Made by a program: the position numbers and the translations under genes. This document shows, in pieces, positions 9,005 through 17,123 of a stretch of DNA of 42,237 nt. The notes beneath the pieces were generated by a model. The model saw only the letters and a list, made by a program, of their open reading frames with translations. It did not search any database and was not told the origin of the DNA. The number at the start of each line of letters is the position of its first letter. Position 1 is the stretch's first letter. The stretch is from Candidatus Aminicenantota bacterium (GTDB taxonomy: Bacteria > Acidobacteriota > Aminicenantia > UBA2199): contig JAPKZK010000081.1 of the NCBI GenBank assembly GCA_026393835.1, forward strand, positions 1 to 42,237, given 5' to 3'.

Positions 9005-9172
9005 ATGACTACGACAACCGATGGGGTTTCTTATGTCGGGGCAGGTCCTTTGGTTGAATCGGCCGTATTGAAACTGCACTGCGAGAAATGCGACATCACG
9101 CGTATCGAAAAAAGATGGGAAATCGAGGGCGAGTGGATTGCCTGGGACGACGGCGGCTATACAATACTTTAA
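9005..9172 (+). CDS. Zinc-ribbon-like segment, probably the frame-shifted end of the upstream gene
   Basis: From 8978 this frame encodes KCNRCGNV, a hydrophobic-glycine linker and LHCEKCDITR, giving paired CxxC motifs about 30 residues apart. It ends in GEWIAWDDGGYTIL. The only ATG in the frame near here (9005) falls after the first CxxC, so translation from it would destroy the putative metal site. It therefore reads best as the C-terminal half of a gene whose N-terminal half is at 8578-8982. It could be a pseudogene, a programmed frameshift or a sequencing error. Confidence 0.35.
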   Translation: MTTTTDGVSYVGAGPLVESAVLKLHCEKCDITRIEKRWEIEGEWIAWDDGGYTIL

Positions 9173-9223
9173 TCTTCCTGTTCCGATCCTGGAATTTGTA
9201 GTTCTATGTCTTATAATGCCTCC

Positions 9224-9242
9224 AGCCCCAGGGGGCTTTTTT
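9224..9242 (+). terminator. Probable intrinsic terminator
   Basis: AGCCCC-AG-GGGGCT stem followed by a run of T (9238-9242), 50 bases after the zinc-ribbon frame ends. The stem is short with a tight loop; a second GCCCC/GGGGC pair follows at about 9243-9269. Confidence 0.5.
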
Positions 9243-9387
9243 GCCCCTGCGATTTTTTGTTGCCGGGGCGGAAGAATAAAAAAATTCTGTGGGGGGAGCA
9301 GGGCGCGGGTAGAGGTTTTGAGACAGCCTCCTCTGTGTTCGCCCAAAATTCTTTAAAATTAGAATTGCTGGCCCCAGCATGTAAAGG

Positions 9388-9416
9388 TTGACACTTGTTC
9401 CGAATTATGGTATTTT
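9388..9416 (+). promoter_or_regulatory. Promoter of the PHP phosphatase gene
   Basis: TTGACA (9388-9393), a 17-base spacer and TATTTT (9411-9416). The ATG at 9425 is 8 bases after the -10 box, so the message is probably leaderless; no Shine-Dalgarno sequence is present. Confidence 0.5.
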
Positions 9417-9424
9417 TTACCCTT

Positions 9425-10231
9425 ATGCGTGATTATCATATACATACTTCTCTTTGTAAACATGCCTGCGGTGAAATGGAAGAGTACGTATTAGCCGCTA
9501 TCGAAAAGGGCATACCGGAAATCTGCTTTACCGACCATATCCCCCTACCCGACGGCGAAGACACCGAACACCGCATGGCAATGGATGAACTGGAACCTTA
9601 CCTGGAAAAGATCGCCATCCTGAACCGGAAATACCGGGAGATTTCAATCCTGGCCGGCATCGAAGCGGATTACGTGGAGGGCTATGAAACCTATATAAAA
9701 GAGTTTCTCGCCGGTTACCATTTCGACCTTGTCATCATGTCCGTTCATTACATCAGGCATTGGCAAAGCGAGCAATGGGTATTCAATTTCGAATATTCCG
9801 CGGAGACGATCCCCCAACAGTACCACGACTATTTCCAGGCCATGCACAAGGGCATCGATACCGGTCTTTTCGATATCATCGGCCACCTGGATATAATCAA
9901 ACGACCCGGGTTCCCCGTGCTGGACACCAACCGCCAGGATGTTGAAAAGGTCCTTGATGCGGCTAAGAAAAAAGGCATGTGCATCGAATTGAACACCTCC
10001 GGGCTCCGAAAACCGATTAGTGAAATCTATCCTGCCATTGAAATCGTTAATATTGCCATAAAAAAGGAAATTCCTTTCACCATGGCTTCGGACGCCCACC
10101 GGCCGGAACATGTGGGCTACTATTTCGACTTGCTGACAAATCATTTATTCAATTACAATGGCCTCAGGATGGCCCACTACAATAAACGGAAATGTTACAG
10201 TCACCTGCTGGCCCCACAGGAAATCGAGTGA
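9425..10231 (+). CDS. hisJ: PHP-family histidinol-phosphatase-like enzyme
   Basis: A PHP-domain phosphoesterase of about 268 residues, most like HisJ histidinol phosphatase, which removes phosphate in histidine synthesis using a cluster of metal ions. Metal-binding motifs are in family order: DYHIHTSLCKHA at the N-terminus, CFTDHIPLP, GIEADYVEG, IMSVHYI, IIGHLDIIKR, ELNTSG and MASDAHRPEHVG at the end. The start at 9425 (MRDYHIHT) is chosen because it matches the family N-terminus and sits 8 bases after a good promoter; ATGs at 9395 and 9407 would lie over the promoter. No other histidine genes are adjacent, so a different phosphoester substrate is possible. Confidence 0.8.
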   Translation: MRDYHIHTSLCKHACGEMEEYVLAAIEKGIPEICFTDHIPLPDGEDTEHRMAMDELEPYLEKIAILNRKYREISILAGIEADYVEGYETYIKEFLAGYHFDLVIMSVHYIRHWQSEQWVFNFEYSAETIPQQYHDYFQAMHKGIDTGLFDIIGHLDIIKRPGFPVLDTNRQDVEKVLDAAKKKGMCIELNTSGLRKPISEIYPAIEIVNIAIKKEIPFTMASDAHRPEHVGYYFDLLTNHLFNYNGLRMAHYNKRKCYSHLLAPQEIE

Positions 10232-10265
10232 TTTTTTAATAAATACCTATCATGGAGAATAAAGA

Positions 10266-11045
10266 ATGATACGTGTAGACAAATTGTGTAAACAGTTTAA
10301 ACTTTCCCGCAAACAAAAGCAGGAAATAGAAGACGGTCATGCGCACAATACCCTGATGGCGGTTGCGGATGTGAGCTTTACCTGTACACCGGGCCGGATA
10401 TTCACCCTCCTTGGGCCCAACGGCGCAGGTAAAACCACCACCCTGCGGATGATGGCCACCATGCTGAAACCCACCTCGGGTACTATCACCATCGCCGGGT
10501 TCGATACGGTGAAAGAAGCCGGGCAAGTTCGCGGCAAAATCGGTTTTCTTACGGGCTCCACCGCCCTTTACGAACGCCTGACCCCCAACGAGATCATCAA
10601 ATACTACGCGGACCTGCACGGCATGGACAGCGACAAATTCAAGAAACGGAAACAGGAACTTTTCACGCTCCTGGGCATCGATGAATTTGCCGACCGCAGG
10701 ATCGGGAAACTTTCCACGGGCATGAAACAGAAAGTCTCTATTGCCCGCACTATGATCCATGACCCGGAGGTGGTGATTTTCGATGAACCCACAGTGGGGC
10801 TGGATGTCATCACGGCCCGCAGCATCATCCAATTGATTCGCAGTTGCAAGGAGCAAAGCAAAACCGTTATTTTTTCCACCCACATCATGGGCGAGGTCAG
10901 TTTGTTGAGCGATGACCTGGCCATTATCCATAAAGGAAAACTGCTTTACAACGACACTTATGAACAATTTTTCAAACAATTGAAATCCAGGACCATTGAG
11001 GATGAGTTCATACGGATTGTGAGCAGCGCAGGAGGTGTGGCATGA
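10266..11045 (+). CDS. ABC transporter ATP-binding protein (NatA-like)
   Basis: Cytoplasmic ATPase of an ABC-2 exporter, 259 residues. It shows Walker A GPNGAGKTT near residue 52, a Q/G-loop region (GFLTGSTALYERLT), the signature LSTGMKQKVSIAR, Walker B VVIFDEPT, the D-loop GLDV and the H-loop STHIMGE. It resembles NatA of the sodium efflux NatAB system, but the substrate cannot be read from sequence. GGAGA lies shortly before the ATG. Its stop overlaps the permease start as ATGA (11042-11045), so the two subunits are coupled. Confidence 0.88.
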   Translation: MIRVDKLCKQFKLSRKQKQEIEDGHAHNTLMAVADVSFTCTPGRIFTLLGPNGAGKTTTLRMMATMLKPTSGTITIAGFDTVKEAGQVRGKIGFLTGSTALYERLTPNEIIKYYADLHGMDSDKFKKRKQELFTLLGIDEFADRRIGKLSTGMKQKVSIARTMIHDPEVVIFDEPTVGLDVITARSIIQLIRSCKEQSKTVIFSTHIMGEVSLLSDDLAIIHKGKLLYNDTYEQFFKQLKSRTIEDEFIRIVSSAGGVA

Positions 11046-12238
11046 AACGTATACTTATTATTTTTAAGAAAGAACTAAAGGATACCCTCAGGGACCGCCG
11101 GACCGTCATGATGATGGTTGTATTTCCCCTTGTACTGATTTACGTGTTGATGAGTCTTACATTCAGTCTCAGCCGGTCACAGACGCGGAAAGCCGAAGAG
11201 AAAGTGATAACGGTGGGACTTATTACCACCGGCAATGCGGGAGTCTTCCGGGGAAAATTGGCCAAAAGTAAAAATGTTGTTATTAAAGAAGATATAGCTG
11301 TCGCGAAGATAAGCGAGCTGATCCAGGCAAAGACGCTGGATTTTGCGGTTGTCTTCGAGGAAGGGTTCGATCGAAAGGTACAGGAAAAAGGCAGCGGCGA
11401 CGTGCAGCTCTATTATAAAGCTTCGAATGAAAACAGCATTGCTAAAAAGCGCATCGATGCGGTGTTCAATGAGTACAAGGAAGAGTTGTTGAATGCCCGG
11501 TTGGCGGAGTTGAAATTGGACCGGGCGTTCGTGGAGCCGGTAAAGGTTAATATCAATGATCTTTCGACAGCGAAAGAAAAGATAGGGGAGTCGATTGGTG
11601 GGCTTTTGCCTTACTTTTTTATTCTCTTTTGTTTTCTTGGGGCCATGTACCCGGCCATCGACCTGGCGGCTGGTGAAAAAGAGCGGGCCACTATTGAGAC
11701 CTTGTTAACGTCGCCGGCCAGTCGTTTGCAGATTGTAATCGGGAAATTCATGGTGGTAACCCTGGCTGGGATTTTCAGCGCCATGGTGGCGATCCTGGCG
11801 TTGTATATGTCGTTAAGGGGCGCAAAGGAAATCCCACCGGAGATGTTCGATGCGTTGTTTCGGATTATCGAATATAGGTCTATCGGGATGTTATTGTCGT
11901 TATTGGTTCCGTTATGTGTCTTTTTTGCCGCCTTGTTGCTATCCGTTTCCATTTATGCCCGGTCTTTCAAGGAGGCGCAGAGTATGGTTACGCCTTTGAA
12001 CATCCTGGTCATTGTCCCGGTATTGATCGGGCTTTTTCCCGGTATAAAATTGACCGCGGTTACGGCGTTGATTCCCGTGTTGAATGTTTCCCTGGCCACG
12101 AAGGAGATCATTTCCGGGACGATACAAACCGGTTTATTGATAGAGGTTTATGTTTCGCTTTTTGTATTGGCCGCGGCGGGGCTTTATTTTTGCGCCCAGT
12201 GGTTTAAAAGAGAAGAAGTAATCTTCAGGGGAATATAA
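11042..12238 (+). CDS. ABC-2 type permease (NatB-like)
   Basis: Membrane partner of the preceding ATPase, 398 residues. The N-terminal FKKELKDTLRDRRT motif and first membrane helix (MMVVFPLVLIYVLM) are followed by a large external domain of about 150 residues. A cluster of about five hydrophobic helices begins at LLPYFFILFCFLG. The cytoplasmic segment LAAGEKERATIETLLTSPAS is the hallmark of NatB/YhaP-type ABC-2 permeases. Substrate unknown. The hairpin repeat that follows lies 20 bases after the stop. Confidence 0.87.
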   Translation: MKRILIIFKKELKDTLRDRRTVMMMVVFPLVLIYVLMSLTFSLSRSQTRKAEEKVITVGLITTGNAGVFRGKLAKSKNVVIKEDIAVAKISELIQAKTLDFAVVFEEGFDRKVQEKGSGDVQLYYKASNENSIAKKRIDAVFNEYKEELLNARLAELKLDRAFVEPVKVNINDLSTAKEKIGESIGGLLPYFFILFCFLGAMYPAIDLAAGEKERATIETLLTSPASRLQIVIGKFMVVTLAGIFSAMVAILALYMSLRGAKEIPPEMFDALFRIIEYRSIGMLLSLLVPLCVFFAALLLSVSIYARSFKEAQSMVTPLNILVIVPVLIGLFPGIKLTAVTALIPVLNVSLATKEIISGTIQTGLLIEVYVSLFVLAAAGLYFCAQWFKREEVIFRGI

Positions 12239-12242
12239 AATA

Positions 12243-12304
12243 AAAGTTTTAGGAAGTCCAGAAACCCTTTTTCAAAAGGGTTTCTGGTCGCCGAAGGCAT
12301 ATTA
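12243..12304. repeat. Dispersed hairpin element, copy 1
   Basis: A 14-base-arm hairpin (12258-12287) inside a conserved frame: AAAGTTTTAGGA on the left and TCGCCGAAGGCATATT on the right. Related copies are at 38670-38733 and 41209-41276, with stems that differ in sequence but remain paired. It may also end transcription after the ABC permease, although no T-run follows. Confidence 0.65.
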
Positions 12305-12309
12305 AAATA

Positions 12310-13548
12310 ATGCGCCATTTAACCTATCTCATTATTATATATATCTCATGCTCCCTTTTTCTCCAGGGGCAGGCGGGAGGGGTTTACAATCCCGAAAAAA
12401 TCGAGCAGGAGATGTTGGAGTTGGTAAACAAAGCAAGGAGTGAACGAGGGACTCGGCCCCTCCGGTTTCACCCGGTATTAAACGACATGGCCCTGGGGCA
12501 CAGTCAAAAAATGGCGGCGGAAGGGCAACTGAGCCACCGGTTCCCCAATTATAAAACTCTCCAGGAGCGGCTTATGGACGCCGGATTGGCTTTCATCAAG
12601 TCCGGTGAGAATGTGGCTTTCAGTGAGGACCCGGAGGCTAAGTTTATCCATGATGGGTTTATGAACAGCCCCGGTCACCGGCAAAATATCCTTGACCCGG
12701 ATTTCACCCACTGCGGCATTAGAATTGTTTGTTCCAACAAGAAATTCTACGTTACGGAGGAGTTTGCCCAGGTTTACACGTTATTAAAGGCAGAGGAGGT
12801 CGAAGCGCTGCTGGAGCAGGATGCCGCGGCTAGGTACCGGCGGGTTTTCGGCGTTCCGTTGGTTTTTTATTCGCAATTGAAACCGTATGCCCGGCATGCC
12901 TCGAAATTGTCGGCCCGGGATGAGAAGCTGGAACCTTATTTGAGCGCATTACCGGACCAATGGGGTGGGATCCAGGCAATAAGTGTTGTATCCCCGGACC
13001 CGGAGAAGATAAAAACAGCGTTGGCAAAAGAAATCGAAGCGCGGAGGTATAGTGGGGCGGCCATCGGGGTCAGCCGGATCACGAACGCGGCGTTTCCCGG
13101 GGGCGCGTATTCGGTGTCCATTCTTTTTGTCGAAGGGCTCCAGGCGGATTGGACCCCGGAGAAATTCAAACAAGTATTCCTGGCGGAGCTCAACCGCGTA
13201 CGGAAAGGTAATGGACTTGGATTATTGACGTTGGACAAACGGTTCACCGGCGAATCATTCCCCGTACCCGCCACAGACGCCGTGGCCTGGGAAAAGAAGC
13301 ACCGTGAGCAGTTAAATGCTTTTTATAATAAGACGGTCAAAGGTAAAGTAGAGATAAGGATATTTAATTATACATCGTATGATCCCCGGGAAATCCCGGC
13401 CAGGCTTCTCGATATATTGGGAAAAGGCAGCGGCTGCCTGGATAAAATAGGAATTCTTGTGCACCGCCCCGTCGATGTGGCTGGCGCCGCCGAAGGCAAT
13501 GTGCCCGCCAATTATTTCATGGTTACGTTGATTTTCCCGGAATTATAA
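12310..13548 (+). CDS. Secreted CAP-domain (SCP/PR1-like) protein
   Basis: A 412-residue exported protein. Residues 1-22 are a signal peptide (YLIIIYISCSLFLQGQAG). Residues about 30-160 form a CAP domain with NKARSERG, LGHSQKMAAEG, SGENVAF, HDGFMNSPGHRQNIL and THCGIRI, i.e. the His/Glu/His set typical of the fold. Bacterial CAP proteins are secreted and of mostly unknown activity. The remaining 250 residues show a duplicated-looking alpha/beta region (DPEKIKTALAKEIEARRYSGAAIG, TPEKFKQVFLAELNRVRKG) that I do not recognise. The ATG at 12310 directly follows the hairpin element; no clear ribosome-binding site is present. Confidence 0.78.
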   Translation: MRHLTYLIIIYISCSLFLQGQAGGVYNPEKIEQEMLELVNKARSERGTRPLRFHPVLNDMALGHSQKMAAEGQLSHRFPNYKTLQERLMDAGLAFIKSGENVAFSEDPEAKFIHDGFMNSPGHRQNILDPDFTHCGIRIVCSNKKFYVTEEFAQVYTLLKAEEVEALLEQDAAARYRRVFGVPLVFYSQLKPYARHASKLSARDEKLEPYLSALPDQWGGIQAISVVSPDPEKIKTALAKEIEARRYSGAAIGVSRITNAAFPGGAYSVSILFVEGLQADWTPEKFKQVFLAELNRVRKGNGLGLLTLDKRFTGESFPVPATDAVAWEKKHREQLNAFYNKTVKGKVEIRIFNYTSYDPREIPARLLDILGKGSGCLDKIGILVHRPVDVAGAAEGNVPANYFMVTLIFPEL

Positions 13549-13610
13549 AAACCGGGACAGCCAATCATGACAGTTCGCTGTCGCCCTGAGGCTATGAAGT
13601 GGATGTTGTA

Positions 13611-15407
13611 TTATATTTCCCCATGATAGGCCAACCGGGTTCCACTGAAAATCAATACTATCTTTTTTAGTGTGGTTTGCCCAATGGCTTTTTGAAATTT
13701 CTCATCCCGGCTGTATTTATTTAACTGGAATTCTGCTTCTTCTTTGATTGTCTTGGTCTTTCCCGGCGCCGATTCTTTCTTTTTACCCTGGGTCTTGATG
13801 TATTTGATTTCGATAAGATAGGAATACTTCAACCCGGGGTATTGCGCCAGGAACGGCTCCAACACCAGGTCGGCGTATCCTTTTTTCAATTCCTTTTCCG
13901 AATAAACCAGGTAAAGAGAAGATAATCCCAGGTAGACATTTAAAAACGCCTGGACAGCTTTCTCTCCCGTGATTAAATCCCTGATCCCCATCGACGCCTC
14001 CATCTGTTCCGCCAGGTAAACGATTAACGGTTTCCATTTCCCGCTAAAGGCCATTTCTTTCATGGCCGCTTCATACCTGCTTAAATCGATGGTCAATATC
14101 CCGGTTTCTTCGTAGGTTTCTTTGATATAATCGTAGTATAATCGCTTGATGGCTTCATTGGGAATTTTTAGTATCGCTTTGTTTTCTTCATCGCTGCCGG
14201 TGATGGTTAGAAGACCGAAATAGTACAAAAGGGAGGTGAAGTTTTCGGGGCTGACCAATTTAGCGATGGGGAAACTATCGATGATAGTAGAATGAATGGT
14301 ATGGTTTTCCATGATTTGCCGGAGTTTGGAAAAATTGCCGTTGGTTTGACCGGTGGGAGCGCTTTTTTTATCGATAATAATTAAATGGCGCAGTTTTTCA
14401 TAATCAATCCCAACGTTGTGATCAATGAGAGAAGCGGGAATGCGGGAGTTGACCAGGTATTCTTTCAGGAAATATAAAACAAGAACGGTATTAAACACTT
14501 CACGGCCGGCATAGAGTGAAAACCGGTAATGGTTATACCATTGGCCCATAATTTCCAGTAGTTCCGGGGTGGAATGGCGGATTTTCCCGGTTTGCCGGTA
14601 GTATTCGATCATGATTTCCACCTCGGCCTGGGTAAACCCCATGATTTCATTGATATCGGGATGGAGTGAGATGTTGCTTCCGATATTAAAGCCGGAGGTG
14701 ACATCGTCCAGGGTAATTGGGGATACGCCGGTTATAAATAGCCGGGATATGGGGGCGTCCATATCGGTAGTCCCGGCTTTGACTACATTAAAAAAGGCGC
14801 GGAGAAAACCGCCGCCGTGGGTGATCTCCCGGAAGGCTTTCTCACCGGATTCAGATAGGATGGTATTGGCAAAATTATCATACTCATCGATGATGACATA
14901 TAATTTTTGTTCTTTTCGTAAACAGTAATTCAAGAAGGTATCCATGACTTCCGGGGCGCTTTTTTTGGAATTGAATTCCGCTTGCGCGTCTTTTATATCG
15001 ATATCCAGGTATTTTTGATATTTCAATACGAAAGAATTGGCGGCATTCTTGATACGGGTCAGGAAAGCCGATTCAACCATTGAAATATTGGAATTTACCA
15101 TTGAAAAATTCAACTTCAATACCAGGTAACTGTTTTTCTCTTTCGTGGGATTTTGATGGATATCGGTTCCACTGAAAAGGGAATCGAAACGGTCTTTAAA
15201 AGCGATATCATAATAGGCTTCAAGGATTGCCAGGAAGAGTGATTTCCCGAATCGACGGGGGCGGATGAGAAATAAGTAGCTCCCTTTTTTTTCAATATCA
15301 CGGATAAACCGGGTTTTATCGACATAATAAAGGTTTTTTACCTTGAAATCATTGAAATCGGATACCCCATAAGGTATTTGTTTTAATTCATCTTCTACTG
15401 TCATCAT
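13611..15407 (-). CDS. AAA-ATPase-like protein with PD-(D/E)XK nuclease domain
   Basis: A 598-residue protein of the AAA-ATPase_like/PDDEXK_9 type, a large family of unknown role found in many copies in some genomes. The N-terminal signature is IPYGVSDFNDF, YYVDKTRFI, and the variant Walker A IRPRRFGKSL near residue 50. Walker B is YVIIDEYDNF near 175, followed by the TGVSPITLDDVTSGFNIG block. The nuclease-like domain near residues 510-540 has YADLVLEPFL then YLIEIKYIK, the expected D...E-x-K set. A promoter TTGACA-17-TAAGAT ends 6 bases before the ATG (15407), so the message looks leaderless. The gene is divergent from the Uma2 gene. Confidence 0.82.
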   Translation of the reverse strand: MMTVEDELKQIPYGVSDFNDFKVKNLYYVDKTRFIRDIEKKGSYLFLIRPRRFGKSLFLAILEAYYDIAFKDRFDSLFSGTDIHQNPTKEKNSYLVLKLNFSMVNSNISMVESAFLTRIKNAANSFVLKYQKYLDIDIKDAQAEFNSKKSAPEVMDTFLNYCLRKEQKLYVIIDEYDNFANTILSESGEKAFREITHGGGFLRAFFNVVKAGTTDMDAPISRLFITGVSPITLDDVTSGFNIGSNISLHPDINEIMGFTQAEVEIMIEYYRQTGKIRHSTPELLEIMGQWYNHYRFSLYAGREVFNTVLVLYFLKEYLVNSRIPASLIDHNVGIDYEKLRHLIIIDKKSAPTGQTNGNFSKLRQIMENHTIHSTIIDSFPIAKLVSPENFTSLLYYFGLLTITGSDEENKAILKIPNEAIKRLYYDYIKETYEETGILTIDLSRYEAAMKEMAFSGKWKPLIVYLAEQMEASMGIRDLITGEKAVQAFLNVYLGLSSLYLVYSEKELKKGYADLVLEPFLAQYPGLKYSYLIEIKYIKTQGKKKESAPGKTKTIKEEAEFQLNKYSRDEKFQKAIGQTTLKKIVLIFSGTRLAYHGEI

Positions 15408-15413
15408 GAATCA

Positions 15414-15442
15414 ATCTTAACCCAAAAAATGCCAATTGTCAA
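15414..15442 (-). promoter_or_regulatory. Promoter of the AAA-ATPase/PD-(D/E)XK gene
   Basis: Minus strand: TTGACA (15437-15442), 17 bases, TAAGAT (15414-15419), then 6 bases to the ATG. A leaderless start is expected. The spacer ends TTTTGGGT, as does that of the 23-kb ATPase promoter (TTTGGGT). Confidence 0.55.
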
Positions 15443-15495
15443 CACGGGGAGAATTTGGAATTTGGGAGTAGCCAAATTTCTGATCCGAAATACTG

Positions 15496-15524
15496 TTGAC
15501 AGGATTTTAAATATGAGGCATAAT
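15496..15524 (+). promoter_or_regulatory. Promoter of the Uma2-family gene
   Basis: TTGACA (15496-15501), 17 bases, CATAAT (15519-15524). The expected start near 15531 leaves a short leader with AAGGAG (15533-15538), 7 bases before the ATG at 15546. Confidence 0.6.
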
Positions 15525-15545
15525 TGCATATTAAGGAGATAAGCA

Positions 15546-16100
15546 ATGCGGACAGCGGCTTTACGAATCGAGGACCTGCCGGAATATACCTATGATGATT
15601 ATGTGCAGTGGGAAGGCCGGTGGGAAGTCATTCAAGGGATACCCTATGCGATGACGCCATCCCCCAACATTATTCATCAAAAGATAAACACCAATATTGT
15701 CTGGCAATTGAAAAACCTGCTGAAAACCTGCCGCAAATGTGAAGTCCTTATGCCGGTGGACTGGCCGGTTTTCGATGATACGGTCGTTCAACCGGATGCC
15801 CTGGTGGTCTGTCATGACAGGAGTGATATCGGGATAGAGAAATTGGAAGTTACGCCGGTCATGGTTTTTGAAGTGCTTTCTCCTTCGACATCCCGGAAGG
15901 ACAGGGGGATTAAATACCGGCTTTATGAGCAAGCGGGGGTAAAGTACTATTGCATCGTTGACCCGGAAACCAAAAGCTCCGAAGTGTATGTGATGAAAAA
16001 GGATAAATACGACCGGGAAACAGGGTTTAAAGAAGGGCAGATGCAATTCGATCTGGGGCTCTGCCAGATCGCCTTCGATTTCGGGGAAATCTTTTCATAG
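15546..16100 (+). CDS. Uma2-family (DUF820) PD-(D/E)XK endonuclease-like protein
   Basis: A 184-residue protein of the Uma2 family, a restriction-endonuclease fold found mostly in cyanobacteria and other repeat-rich genomes; the biological role is unclear. Visible features: YDDYVQWEGRWEVIQGIPY at the N-terminus, HQKINTNIVWQLKN, the catalytic segment VVQPDALVVC (Asp), VMVFEVLSPSTSRKDRG (Glu) and IKYRLYEQAGVKYYCIVDP (Lys). It has its own consensus promoter and Shine-Dalgarno sequence and stands alone between the divergent ATPase and a tandem array. Confidence 0.82.
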   Translation: MRTAALRIEDLPEYTYDDYVQWEGRWEVIQGIPYAMTPSPNIIHQKINTNIVWQLKNLLKTCRKCEVLMPVDWPVFDDTVVQPDALVVCHDRSDIGIEKLEVTPVMVFEVLSPSTSRKDRGIKYRLYEQAGVKYYCIVDPETKSSEVYVMKKDKYDRETGFKEGQMQFDLGLCQIAFDFGEIFS

Positions 16101-16197
16101 AAATATCTAATAGTTCCTTTACCTTCTTTTTTCAGGCCTGGGAATAATAACGGTAAACGGAAAAGTTGGGGACAGGCAAATTTATGGTCTCACCGCC

Positions 16198-16575
16198 GGA
16201 CATTGACAGATTACCGACGGACATTGATACCTTCCCATCGGATATTGACAGATTACCGACGGATATTGATTCCTTCCCGCCGGATATTGGCAGATTACCG
16301 ACGGATATTGATTTCTTCCCGCCGGATATTGACAGATTACCGACGGATATTGATTCCTTCCCGTCGGATATTGACAGATTACCAACGGATATTGATACCT
16401 TCCCATCGGATATTGACAGATTACCAACGGATATTGATTCCTTCCCGCCGGATATTGACAGATTACCGTCGGACATTGATACCTTCCCATCGGATATTGA
16501 CAGATTACCAACGGATATTGATTCCTTCCCGCCGGATATTGACAGATTACCGTCGGACATTCATGCCTTACCAAC
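16198..16575. repeat. Tandem array of 18 units of 21 bp (42-bp higher-order unit)
   Basis: Eighteen consecutive 21-base units, each starting GGATATTGA or GGACATTGA. Two unit types alternate strictly, one ending CAGATTACCGAC and one ending TTCCTTCCCGCC or TACCTTCCCATC, so the full period is 42. A degraded partial unit follows at 16576. Because 21 is a multiple of three, several frames stay open on both strands (for example a D-I-D-R-L-P repeat peptide). I see no ribosome-binding site or codon signal that favours any of them, so I call it a DNA repeat. It lies between the 3' ends of convergent genes. Confidence 0.85.
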
Positions 16576-16590
16576 GGTCATTGAAGCATG

Positions 16591-17123
16591 AAGGAAAATA
16601 ATCGGTAATTATCCTTTGCACAAATTCTTGAGAGGAGCCGTTTTTCAATCCCATTCAACGTTAATGGATTTTTTTGTGCCCGATTCCACCAGGAATGGAA
16701 GCACTTATCAATGCTGCACCGATGGATGACAAAGTTGGGGAGAGGTAAATTTTTATATACTCGCAGGTGTCTTGTACTGGCGTGCCTTGGTGGCTGCCTT
16801 AATACCAGCCTTGAAAAACACTTCGCGAACACAGCTTTTTGCTTCGATATCCAGAATTTATTCCTACTCTTACAAGATATTGTTGACGGTATCTTAAAGA
16901 TAAGGTAGCCAGTTATACGCCCCTGCACCATCAAGTCGAAATTTTCCCAACGAATCTATGTACATGACGTATAACGCATAACGCTTATCCAATCAATCGG
17001 AACGTTCTCTTTATACAATTTTCAAGTTGAACTTGAAAATTGTATAAAAAGTCCGAAATTTCACACGTACATCTGAGATATTCGAATGATCTCCCCCGAT
17101 TTCTAAAACCGGGACAGGCAAAT
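16591..17123. other. Gene-free stretch with dispersed repeats
   Basis: No convincing gene. It holds a GTTGGGGAGAGGTAAATTT motif (16734-16752) like those at 16165-16185 and 17109-17127. A 29-base segment at 16766-16794 matches the reverse complement of 25224-25252 with one difference. A 39-base perfect palindrome is at 17010-17048. A minus-strand open frame over 16578-16934 has biased, non-protein-like composition and no ribosome-binding site. Confidence 0.6.
17010..17048. repeat. Perfect 39-base palindrome (19-bp arms)
   Basis: Arms 17010-17028 and 17030-17048 are perfectly complementary around a single G at 17029. It is AT-rich, reading TTTATACAATTTTCAAGTT in the left arm. It lies in the gene-free stretch downstream of the RNase H-like gene. 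There is no T-run specific to one strand. Confidence 0.75.

Noticed and set aside
16198..16575. CRISPR array
   Set aside because: Units are 21 bases with no spacers of variable sequence and no cas genes are present.
16166..16591. Open frames on both strands across the 21-bp array, e.g. a D-I-D-R-L-P repeat protein
   Set aside because: Four frames are open simply because the unit is 21 bases without stops; no ribosome-binding site or promoter favours one of them.
16578..16934. Minus-strand 118-codon frame
   Set aside because: Basic, cysteine-rich shadow-like composition, no ribosome-binding site, and it overlaps dispersed repeats.
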